From Scatophagus argus (taxonomy: Eukaryota; Chordata; Actinopteri; Scatophagidae), in the NCBI RefSeq assembly GCF_020382885.2, contig NC_058498.1, positions 18,567,001-18,631,000 of the forward strand: a DNA stretch of 64,000 nt. The letters run 5' to 3'. Positions 1 through 10,197 of the stretch are shown one piece after another (position 1 is the first letter of the stretch; each line of letters opens with the position of its first letter). The notes below the pieces were generated by a model. That model was not told where the DNA came from. It was given only the letters and a program-made list of their open reading frames with translations, and did not search any database. Both the position numbers and the translations under genes were made by a program.

Positions 1-733
1 GATCTTCAGGCTGACCGTGCATCTGCACGATGACTCTCATGACCTCATATTCAGAGTATAGTGGATACAGGTGCTTGCCCAGGTACAGGAACGCTAAAAC
101 ACAGCCAAGTGCCCACATATCGATGGCCTCATCCAGTGGGAGGCCCAAAATGACCTCAGGGGCCCTATAACCAATCGCTTGAATTTTGCTGCCTTTCTTT
201 ATTTTGAAAGCATTTCGAGCCAAGCCAAAATCGATCATTTTCAGCTTGAAGGGCTGCATCTTATGGTTAACCAGCATGATGTTGTCTGGCTTGATGTCTG
301 CATGTACCATAGGTATGCTCTTTAGGGCATTCAGAGCCACTAACATCTGTTGTGCAATTACTCTGATCTCAGACAAATGCAGTGGGGACCTCATCTTCAG
401 CAGGTGGTGAAGAGTTATGTCCAGCCTTTCAAATACCATACAAACATGTCCCATATGAGTAAAACTGTCAAGTATCTTCAGCAAATTATGTTTGTTTGAT
501 TCAAGCTTTTTCAGTGCTGTGAGGATGGCCTCCTCTCTTCTGCCAGAGTAGGCCAAGTTTTTCCGTATAATCTTCACGGCCATCACTTCCTGAGTGCTTA
601 ATTTTATGCATTTGGCCACTTTTCCGTAAGTCCCCTCTCCCAGGAACTTTATTATCTTGTATTTGCTTGACTTACTGGACAAAATGTCTCCTGGTTTAAA
701 ATCTATGTTACCTGATGTTGAATTTTGAGCCAT
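1..733 (-). CDS. HIPK-like serine/threonine protein kinase, N-terminal part (cut by window edge)
   Basis: An open frame runs from an ATG at 733 to the left edge (244 codons, no intron) and reads as a protein kinase. Visible motifs are the glycine loop GEGTYGKV (about residues 32-39), the ATP-binding lysine in MAVKII (K54), the catalytic loop HADIKPDN (D146) and the magnesium-binding DFG (D168). YRAPEVILGLP and DMWALGCV are also present. The HAD form of the HRD motif and the ILGLP stretch are typical of homeodomain-interacting protein kinases (HIPK) within the DYRK group. In HIPKs an activation-loop tyrosine (STY) is autophosphorylated; here that stretch reads KKGSKIQAIGYRAP, so the tyrosine is missing. 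Teleosts carry many short HIPK-like copies, and a single-exon form fits these better than HIPK1-4. Substrates are unknown. The C-terminal part of the kinase domain lies outside the window. Confidence 0.85.
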   Translation of the reverse strand, partial: MAQNSTSGNIDFKPGDILSSKSSKYKIIKFLGEGTYGKVAKCIKLSTQEVMAVKIIRKNLAYSGRREEAILTALKKLESNKHNLLKILDSFTHMGHVCMVFERLDITLHHLLKMRSPLHLSEIRVIAQQMLVALNALKSIPMVHADIKPDNIMLVNHKMQPFKLKMIDFGLARNAFKIKKGSKIQAIGYRAPEVILGLPLDEAIDMWALGCVLAFLYLGKHLYPLYSEYEVMRVIVQMHGQPED

Positions 734-828
734 TTCATCAAGTTAAATGCTTCCAGTTCTATCCAACACAAACAGTATTTTTTTCTTCAAGTATGTCTTG
801 GACAGATTCGAACGGGCAAAGAGCTATT

Positions 829-957
829 CTATTTATAATATTTTTACCGCATCTAGCGCTTTGATCTCAAAGAGCTTTTATCTTCAAAGCAGAAAGGACA
901 AGTGATTTAAAAAAAAGTGGCAGCGCAACAGATCAAAGCCCCGAAGCCCTGACGTCA
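829..957 (-). promoter_or_regulatory. Candidate promoter of the HIPK-like kinase: TATA box and CRE
   Basis: On the minus strand TATAAATAG lies at 837-829, about 96 bp upstream of the kinase ATG. A full palindromic cAMP-response element TGACGTCA lies at 950-957, about 110 bp further upstream. The spacing fits a compact TATA-driven promoter. Both motifs are seen directly; use as a promoter is inferred. Confidence 0.45.
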
Positions 958-2119
958 CACTGACAAGGTTGTAGTTCTAATTTTAATTTGTAGTTCTTCC
1001 GTTGCTTGCAGAGAGGTTGCTATTGGCGATATTATAATTCGGCCCATTCTTATATCACTGCCCGGCGCGTGAAAAAGCGATTTCCTTTTTCTCTGATATT
1101 CTTTGAGGACTGTTATTATTGCTGTGCAGAGGATGTTTTCGCTAACGCAACACACACCATGTAGAGTCTGGGTGCCAGGCCATAGACGAGCGTCAAGCTG
1201 TAGCTCTGATCTCCGATAAGGTGCAGAGACACGTGCTTCCCAGGTGCGATTTTGTTTACTTTGGATCTGCGACGGTAACAGCATTTTAACTGTTTATTGC
1301 TTCTGGGCTATCGCTGTAATAAGGTTAGACTACAAATTATATACCTCAGTAGTACTGAATAATGCATGACTGATGATGATTCAGTGCAACATGTATCATG
1401 AATTCCTGTTGTTCACTATTATAGTCAAAAGTCACCACATGATTAGTTCCCACTTAATAGATCATCAGTTAAGGAACTCATACTTACTTCATACATCAAC
1501 TGAACTTCCAACACCTAAAGTCATATAGACTTGATCATCTGTTAATGATGAGTGATGGGAATTCATGATAAATGTAAACATACATAAATGTCTATACTGA
1601 ACTACTATAAAAACAGCTAAAAATGAAAAGCAAAAAGGAATTAATTTGCTAATTTCAAGTATTTAGTAATAGCCTACTATTTCATTAAGCTTGCTGACTC
1701 TGAATCAAACAAAGAAAACTTTGGCATTAGCTGGTTACCTGTGGTTTTCAAACTTTACTCACGTGCCGTTGTAACTGTCAGCTGAGTGTAAAACACAAAA
1801 TTCTGATTTCAAAAAGTCTCCCTGCGATACTTCAGTTGCAATAAAAGAAATGCTGTGGTTGGTCCCAACACGCAGCCAGCAGCTACTGAGGCAGAATGAG
1901 GGCCCAGTCACACCATAAAGTTGCACAGCAACATTCAACAGTCCAGTTACACCAAAAGCAAGAGATGTGACGAATACAAAATAGAGAGTAAAAAAAAAAA
2001 AAAAACCTAAGATAGCTCAGTGAGCCCGTGAGCTCAGTTACTAATGGGACAATAAGTTTGACTCCTCCCTGTTTACACGCCATGCCTCCGTTGTAGAACA
2101 GATTAGCTGAAATTTCAGC

Positions 2120-2215
2120 CACAAAAACAAAAGGCACTGGTAATGGTACTCCTGCTTTAGTGGGATGGGGTTCGATTCCCTGCAGTGTCCCAACTGTTTT
2201 GGCATTCACATGAAA
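2120..2215 (+). repeat. Possible tRNA-derived SINE remnant
   Basis: A good polymerase III B-box, GGTTCGATTCC, lies at 2169-2179, preceded by sequence resembling an anticodon arm. No convincing A-box or LINE-like tail was seen, so this may be a decayed SINE or chance. Confidence 0.25.
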
Positions 2216-3568
2216 GCACCACTCAGTAAAAAGTTGCTAACTTATATCTTTTGTTTTGTGTTTTCCACACTCACCATCATATATGCATTACATGGATCGG
2301 GCAATACAATACAATAACAATACAATACAATAACATACTAAGATTAAATATGACTTACTTACTATATATAAGTACACTGTAAAAAGTCCTTCAATGGTGC
2401 AGTCTATAGGAATTTATTTTAAAAAGTATATTTCATCCAGTAAATTAATTCCCTTTTCTTTTTGAATTTACGTTAAGCTTGTCAACTTTGTGGGCGCCAT
2501 GGGGCCACACCGAAGGTATAACATTAACATTAATCTGGAACAACTACACTGACGGTGAAAGTAGCGATGTTTGGGCTGTTCGAAGTTGACTTCAAGATAA
2601 CGTTAGCCTCGGTGAATGTGAATTATTCTGTCTCAAATCACTTGTCTTAAATTTTCTGCCTCTGTCCAAATTAGCTAGCAAAACCCTAGTAGCATGGCCT
2701 CGCATCCTTGTCCACGTGTCAGTTAAAAGTTAGGTTAACTGCTAGGTTTGTAACTGTTGTCGTCCCTGCATGATTGCAAAAGATGAGGACATAAAATATT
2801 TCTGGTGTCTCTGTCTCTCTGCAACGTGGTATTATGAAAATGTGTAAATGTGTGTGTATGTCTTGTTCTCTTCCTGCTTTTTCTTTGAATGAGGGTAAAA
2901 AAGTAGAAGTAGAAAGATAGGACTGGACAGGCTTGCACCAACAGTTCAGCAAAGTAGTTGTCCATGGATCTAGTCTGCTTTAACATTGTTTTATCATGCA
3001 ATTATTAATATTTTTACATGTGCAGTGAGGTCTGAAATATTTTTACAAGGTGAAGTCTACTCGGTGTCATCAAAAAACAAGGGCTAATCAAAAATACTTT
3101 TTCAGAGACTTGGTTTAAATGTAACTGCTACACAAAAAGTATGACCATTGGATACTAAGTATATAGTACATGATTAAATTAAATATTCTCAGTAATTGTT
3201 GGTTGCAAATGAATTGCATATGGCTTAATTTAATCTGTTGATATATTTGTCTGAAATTTATTGAAATACTTTGAAACCATTTGTTCAAGTAAAAAGATTA
3301 TAGGTTTTCTTTTGCTTTGCAATAACATTAATTATTCTGATATTTTCATAAATAAGCTCTTCTTTCATTTGTGTTGCTTCTTCAGAAGACCATCAGATCT
3401 ACTGGGAGGAGCAGTTCATGGAGTAGGTAAGCTTTTAAGGTGAGGCAAAAGTGGTAACAACATTGCAGGGGCATATTCATCCAATGAGTACTTTATTGTA
3501 TTGTGTTGCCTAATTGAGTGAATATTGCAAAACAAAAACATTGTTTACAGCTCTTTATTAATTTTAAG

Positions 3569-3573
<5 letters not shown>

Positions 3574-3602
<29 letters not shown>
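3574..3602. repeat. (AT)n microsatellite
   Basis: An uninterrupted alternating AT tract, followed by a short CA tract. Confidence 0.9.
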
Positions 3603-3612
<10 letters not shown>

Positions 3613-3696
3613 AAAAATAGGTAATACATACATTGTATGTTTATGGTTATATTGCCTGCAAGAGTCAGTTTTTTGTTATTCACTTATTAACTCTTG

Positions 3697-5050
3697 GATC
3701 CAAGTATCTCTGTGGTGAAGAAGAGAGACGTGACGCTGAGATGCCTCATTGAATACATGGAAGAGAGTGGGCAAGAGCTCATCTCTGACTGCTACCTAAG
3801 TATAGTTTGAAAAGCAACAAAAAGCTACACTCTTCATTTCTAAGGAGATGGCTGCACATTGTAGAGCTCTGAAACTTTTAAACTTGATGCAGCTGATTTA
3901 AAAATTATGCTCAAGAACTGCAGTCGGTCTGACACACACCCCACAAAGTCACTTTAGTCTATGGCCAAATCAAAGTGAAGTAATTTTTATTGATCGGATA
4001 TTATCTCTGGTAATAAAATACTGAAGGACTTTCTAATCAGTTTTCTATTAACTGTAATACTAGCAGTGTAAATTGGACTAAAAACATAATGTATGTCATC
4101 ATTTTCATAACGTCAAAAGTGGTAACATAATGGTTTAAATTAATTATACTGCATTGCATATGTAGGTTAATGTCATACCAATTAAAATATAGTGAACTTT
4201 TAATGTGTGATTTTATTGAAGGCTTTTTGTCATGCCTGGTGTTTTTGGTTATGCTTTGTTTTTGATTTTTGAGTCCATGTGTCATTTTCCATGTGTGTCT
4301 TGTGTTTCCATGTATTCATGTAGCTTTGCTTTTAGTTTTCCTGATTGCTTTCTCCCTCCTGATGTGTGTCACCTGTGTCTCGTTGTCATGTCTATTTAGT
4401 CCTTGTCTTCCCAGTCACCTTTGTCTGTGCGTCTGCGTTTTTCACCCAGGTCAAGCCAGGCTCTATTGTTAGTTTTGCCTTGCCTTGCCTTGCCTTGCCC
4501 TGTTTTTGTCAGGAGTTAAGCCACAGATATTCACAGATCCTAAGACACAGTAAGTGTGTGTTTTTTGAGTTAGGTTTTGTTATCCTAAATAAAGACTATT
4601 GTTTTTGGACCTCCACCTCGCCTGGCTGCGCCTATTTGACTCTGCATCGGGGCTCAGCTCATTTCTGCGTCAGCGACGCCGACCTATCCTGACACTTTTG
4701 CCGATTGTTCTCTGTTGCCACTTATTGTTCTGTTTTTATATGTCATACAGGGAAAAACGGAGAACAGTGTTCACGAGCATTTGAAAACGCACAACATGCA
4801 GACATATGTCTGCCATGAGCCAGATGCAGTGGGAATCGTCATTGAGGGAATCCCAGTTCTTACTGATCTTGGCGATCTGGCCAGGGAATGTTGCCTGCTT
4901 CTGGGGATGAAATATACTCTGAACCTGCACTATCCACCCCAGCTCTTCAAAACATTTGAGGTGTTTGTGGGACTGTCTGTGGGAATTGACACGTTGCGCC
5001 CAAAGCCTTCTTCCAGATTCATGACATTCAAAAACAAACTTCTGAGCTAG
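3697..5050 (+). pseudogene. Fragment of a fish-specific multicopy protein family, split by a solo LTR
   Basis: Two exon-like pieces read as one recurrent teleost family of unknown function. The first (about 3697-3797) encodes DPSISVVKKRDVTLRCLIEY followed by MEESGQELISDCY and ends near a GT donor. The second starts after an acceptor (CATACAG, ending at 4750) and runs from 4751 to a TAG at 5050. It contains CHEPDAVGIVIEGIPVL, ARECCLLLGMKYTLNLHYPP and PSSRFMTFKNKLLS. In relatives I recall, the first motif (VVKKRDV..L.GLVEY) comes before the second (DAVGVVIEG...LLFGLIYALNL), usually near a C-terminus. A solo LTR occupies most of the intron between the pieces. The N-terminal part of the family is not visible, so this is called a decayed or partial copy; a working gene with unrecognised upstream exons remains possible. 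Confidence 0.5.
4228..4694 (+). mobile_element. Solo LTR of a retrotransposon, with 5-bp target duplication
   Basis: This 467-bp element starts TGTCATG and ends CCTGACA, giving the TG...CA ends of an LTR. It is flanked on both sides by CTTTT (4223-4227 and 4695-4699), a 5-bp target-site duplication. It contains an AATAAA signal near 4588 followed by the GC-rich tail usual for fish LTRs, and a short CCTTG tandem. No gag, pol or env sequence lies beside it, so it is the product of recombination between two LTRs. A Ty3/gypsy or retrovirus-like origin is likely; the family is not assigned. It is inserted in the intron of the fragment at 3697-5050. Confidence 0.75.
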
Positions 5051-6008
5051 TTGGTCAAAGGCTGACCTCACACTCATAAATGGCCATTTTGTTGTGTTTT
5101 TCAGAGCTTGATGAATGAGTGAGATTGTTAAGAGATGAATGAGTGAATGAGTGTTTAATTGATAAGGCTGCATGTCAGAAGTTCAAGTACATAAACCGTT
5201 TTATGGTAAATGTTTTAATCCACACTAAGGTGTACTGTACTGTGCACTTAATAAGTTCTTTCGTGCCAAATGCTGTGGTCAGGAGTCCCTGTATTTTATT
5301 TTAATGTCACATGTTTTAAGAGTATAATGTAATATTTTTTTTTGTTTTCTTTGCTTCACAGCTCTTGCTTGGTGGGCAGTTAAATTGAGAACAACATGGT
5401 ACCTTCACATCAACAGATGGAACAGCAGATCCCACTCATGGTAAAATTATTTCAGATTCTTAACACATCTACTGACTAGTTTGGGGAGTTAATAAATAAT
5501 AAGAATGATAGTGACAGTAAGCACAATAATAATGACTGCATGAAGCAAAGAGTTCTACCTTCTAATAAGTCATTATTGTCATATGTCATTATTATTAACA
5601 TATTTATGTACTGAAACCATTTATTAATTTTTGTCCTGCATTTGTAATATGCCTCATGTTGTTTAAGCTGAAAATGTTTTCACTTGTATGGGAAGATGAA
5701 TATTTGAGGTTTATCATGCAGAACAGAAATTAAATTTAAAGGGGTAATTTTGATTATGTATTTACATTTTCTTACAAGAATAAAAGCAAAATATCAGTTG
5801 TGTTTTCATCTCTAGTGTGTTTTGTAGCGATAAGACATCAGAATCTGGTGAATCAGATCACCGTATGCCGTATCCAAAGGGTTTCCTGGTGTGACTGCAA
5901 CTATTAATGAGAAATTAGACGACATCATGTAGTGTAGTGGAGGTGCACTGTTTGGTACATCTTTGTTGCTGACACATTCATATAAATATTGTTTGTTCTC
6001 TTCATCAG

Positions 6009-6345
6009 GCTCTTGGAAATGGATCATCCTTTCATGCGGTCTGGTACTTCTGTTCTTCATTCCTCTCACTGTTTGGTTAGTTCGTCACTACAGGTTAGTC
6101 GCTACATCTTGTGTTGTATCTGTCTAATGACCTGTGTACACACTGCTGCACAAATGCCTAACTTATGATCATATTTGTGTGAAGGTACCAGATGTTTTGC
6201 ACTCGTAGTTGCTGGCCAGTTTCCAAAGAAGCCCTGCCGGCCATGGAGCTTCCTGCAACCAAGCAGGATGCAACGGAAGTGCAGTGGGATTTATCCTGGA
6301 TGGAAATGTCAAATCTGCTGGATAAGCAGTTATATCCTGGCACTT
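6009..6345 (+). CDS. Membrane-spanning and cytoplasmic-tail exons of an unidentified single-pass protein
   Basis: An exon after a CTTCATCAG acceptor (about 6009-6092) reads SWKWIILSCGLVLLFFIPL then TVWLVRHYR, a clear membrane helix followed by basic stop-transfer residues. It ends TACAG before GTTAGT. A second exon (from about 6185) continues in frame as YQMFCTRSCWPVSKEALPAM and ends LLDKQLYPGT with a TAA near 6345. The tail is short (about 50 residues), with an acidic/tryptophan stretch VQWDLSWMEM. The shape (helix exon in phase 1, short tail) fits a type I receptor such as a cytokine or immune receptor, but no family was recognised. A possible exon at 5361-5441 and the region 5815-5930 could not be joined in frame, so extracellular exons are missing or decayed. 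Confidence 0.4.
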
Positions 6346-6349
6346 AAAG

Positions 6350-9300
6350 GGTAACTCTTACATGCAGTATACAGGAACCACTAAGTGGAGTGCCATATGA
6401 GATGCTTCAGAGTGCTGCTATGGATGTATGAACAATTTGTAGCAAATGAAGATCACAGAAAGGCCCCAGTGTGTGCCACAAGGGTCTGTTACTGGTAAAT
6501 TTATCTAAACTACCTGCCTATGATTTGTATTTGTATTTTCTCTGTTCACTGATGATACAAGACTTTTGTACACTAATACAAAATGCTAATACAGAGATGA
6601 TGTAAACTTTGAAATGGTTAGCTGAGCAAACTTACTAATAATATTAAAAAGACAAGCTTCGTAATTTACAAAAAATACTCCAAAGACTGAACAAATATTA
6701 CATATTTATAAATAGTCTCTTTCATGAGTTATAATATTATATACTGTATATTAACTGTTGTTAATTGTTAGGGGTGCTACTAACTCCTTAACAAGATACT
6801 TTAAATTCAGAAAAATCATATCACTGACATAATTTCAAGTAACTATGACTGTCAAGTGTTTAGGAAATATAATAAATAAGCATATGTTTTTATGTATTGG
6901 TTCTACCTAATATCCATCCTGCTATTTTCCAAAATGTTTTAAATGTTTCAAATCAGATCTTACCTCAGTTTGTCAAAGAATTCAAATGCACTTAAATATT
7001 GATGTCACACTCTCTTGAGTCTTCAAGACTGAGCTGAAAAAAAATCGAATTGATGCCAAGTAGTGTATTATTTGTACAGCGTATTATTTATTTGTTATTG
7101 CTATTTTAGGCTCTGGATTTAAATGATGCCATTTCTTATAGAGACCCATAACCATTATCTGTCAGGATAGATGACATGGGGAACTACATGACTCACCATT
7201 AAAAAAATATATATATTTTGGTAATTTACATGAAGTACATCACTATAAAAATAAATATACATGCATATCATAGGCATTATATCTTTGTTATTATTTGAGT
7301 CAACTGAAAGCACCACCAAGCATTTTATTTACAGCTTTCCTAGCTTTTATTGTCTTGGGCTCTGACAATTTCATTCAATCATTTGTCTCACTTTTTTTTG
7401 TAAGCGGCAGATTTGAAATAAAATCAAATGTACTCATTTCTGATAATGTTTTAAGTCTTGGCTCTATCGGTGACCACATTTCTTTATCTATGAGGACCTG
7501 GGGGGGCTGCTGTAATGAGCAGCCCAAGTCAGTGTGTAGAGACAAGTATGAGCACAAAGAACTAACACAAGATCATCCCGTGTCATTTAAATTATGCAAC
7601 AGTCAGCCTGGCAAAATCATAGGAAAATCTGGTTTTAAGGGAATCTGTGGTGTCAGTTCCCAATATGCTATGGCAGGGAGAGGTGACAAGGCCCTTGTTA
7701 ACCATGAGATTAGAATTTATACAACAGCTCTCCAGCATAAGAAAGCAAATTGCATGAAAACTGCTACCCTCTGCAAAAATATCACCAGTGAGACCCAGTC
7801 AGAGTTCGGTCTTATAAAAAGAATGAACTCCCTTAAGGACGTGTAGAGTTGACCTGTGAGCTTGTATTTTGCTGCAAAGAAATACAGGAGCAAAGGTTTC
7901 TCCAACTGTACTTGTTTTGAGCTCTATAACTCTAACAACTAACTGATTTTCTTCCTTCTTGTCATACGTGGTGCAAAATAGAATGCCCTGCATAAGTCAG
8001 ACCGCTAAGGTATAAAAAGCATATTATCTTGCACAAGCTTTTGTTCATTGTGCATCTGCACAGAGTTCATGCACATCATGAGTAAGAAACAGTTAGATGG
8101 GCTGCACTGTGAGGCTGCCTTAGAGATACAGTACATTGCCACACTTTGCTTTGCTTTGTCTCATTGAATATAGTCAAAGCTGTCATGACCTCTACAGATC
8201 CCTCGAGGATGTTCAGTTCAATTGGGTGGTCCTGATATTTACGTTTAAACTAAATCTGCTTAAATGAGGTGGACAAAATATCCTCCTTTCATGATAATGT
8301 AGTTCAATAAAAGTTCAAATAAAAGCACAGAAATGAACCATGTTGAAACAAAATCACAACTGGACTCCAAAAAGGAAGATTTTAAGAAATGAAGCATTAC
8401 TGGTATTTGTGTTGCACTACACTAAATCATAGAGATATTTTGATTTATTCTTGTCACTCCAAGTATTTTTTTTTCATTCTGGCTGGATATTCTTTATCAC
8501 AAAGCACACAACAGAAGGGACAATGGGAGGTGGTGAGTCATTCATGCCTGATTTTGTTTTTTGTTTTTTTCCTTGTTGCTTCTTTTATTGTTGCCTTAAA
8601 ATGATTTATTTTGGTTGAGGGTCATTCTAAAAATGTTTCACTTTGGTTTTTATCTCACTTTACTGTTATTCTTAGGACTCCATCTCTCTAATTAACGGGA
8701 TTAAGAAAGTCAAAAATAACTCATTCGTAAAATCCCAGAGGAACAATACAAGTAAATAAGAGCTTTTCTGTCAGACATCTAGAGTCGCAGACATCCAGTG
8801 TAACCCTGATAATCTCTGCTCAATATGTTCTCCATCTCTATGCTGGCTTCTTTTTGAGCAAAGTTTCTCTGTCAATTTGGTAACAAAATGCATTTTCATC
8901 AAGCCAAGGAAACGGTTTCAAAAAGTTAGCCAAAAAAAAGATATTTTATTAAAACTGCCATTCTATATGTCTTCACATCTATTCAAAAATGTGACTGACA
9001 CTGTCAAGTTTTCCTTTGTCTCCCAGGGGAGAAAGAGAGCACCACCCTGTCAGGGCAGGGCAGCAAACAGAGATTTAAACTCAGTGTGTCTGTGACAGCC
9101 CCAGAGAATGGGCCTGGAGGCTGTGTACTGTCTCTCACAGGTCCTCACTATGGGTGGAGCTGAGACCATTAAGCTGGCTGAGAACACCCGGCCAGTATGT
9201 CCATTTACCCACTTCCTCAGACACTAGAGGACTTCTTCGTCAGTACCTGCACCCAGACCTGCATGCTCCATTCTTCTCCTTTATTTTGTGTTAACGCATT

Positions 9301-10197
9301 GTAAACATGCACCCAACATTAGCCATTACACCCATGCAGTCACCTACACTACTGATTTACACAGCCACACCTCATCATCATTACAGTTAGTCTGAACTTA
9401 AGTTTAAAATTGTTTAACTCATCATGTATCTCCCCATTTCATTGCAGCTTATGAGTTGGCTGTAACTGTAAGTTCTATTCTGAGCTTTTATCGAAAGAAA
9501 AAAAAATCAGCAGAATTAAAAAGTAATCCTTATTTTTATAAAGATCTGATTATTTTATGACTCTCCAATATTTAACACAACCATATGGAGATATTTGAAT
9601 GTAGCTCTTTGCATTCAAATATCTCTGAGGTTTGGATTTTAAACCAAAAAGTGGGAAACTCTGAATTAGATGGACTCCACACAATACATAACATGTGACA
9701 GCATATTTACTGTGACAGACCTATTGTACTTGTAAGCTTGAAAAAGTGCTAAATAAAGTGTCCTCTTCTTCAAGGTTCAAGGTAGAATTTTCTTGTTTTC
9801 CTCCCCATATACAATACTCAATATACAGGCTAACAAACCTGAGTTACTTCAATGCTACAGTGAACACAATGACAAAAAGACAGCTATAAGTTAAGTAAAG
9901 TATGATCACACATGTAAAGATATGCTTCATTTTATTAAAAAATAGTTAAAGGTTCTTATGTTTAGACATGTACCTGATAAATTAAGCTTCTGATGGGAAC
10001 CACATTTTATCACATTGTGGAGAAAATTTACATTCAGGTCAAAAATGCCAGAATAACCTTTGTTCTTTAGAAGACAAATGTAGAAATGTCATATCTAAAC
10101 TGTGACGTAGTATGCTATTAAAAACATTTATATTGGTGTTGGTGATTAGGTTGAACTGGAGCATGAGGGTGATGTGTTTACATCTGTGTTGTACAGA
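6350..10197. other. Intergenic stretch without a recognised gene
   Basis: This is AT-rich DNA. A 183-codon frame at 7295-7846 has no recognisable domain and is treated as chance. A perfect 13-bp inverted repeat lies at 9589-9624. No other exon, RNA gene or assignable transposon was seen. Confidence 0.55.
9589..9624. repeat. Inverted repeat, 13-bp perfect stem
   Basis: AGATATTTGAATG at 9589-9601 is exactly reverse-complemented at 9612-9624, with a 10-base loop. No function is evident. Confidence 0.6.

Larger units (their letters stand above)
958..3696. other. Intergenic stretch without a recognised gene
   Basis: This is AT-rich sequence with short chance frames only. It contains a T-rich run near 1990-2005, a possible tRNA-like SINE remnant near 2100-2220 and an AT dinucleotide array at 3574-3602. 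A short sequence near 3384-3427 might be an upstream exon of the fragment at 3697, but this could not be shown. Confidence 0.6.

Noticed and set aside
4736-5173. 145-codon minus-strand frame
   Set aside because: It is the antisense shadow of the fish-family exon at 4751-5050.
7295-7846. 183-codon open frame on the plus strand
   Set aside because: No domain, no promoter or splice context, and irregular composition; it is most likely a chance frame in AT-rich DNA.
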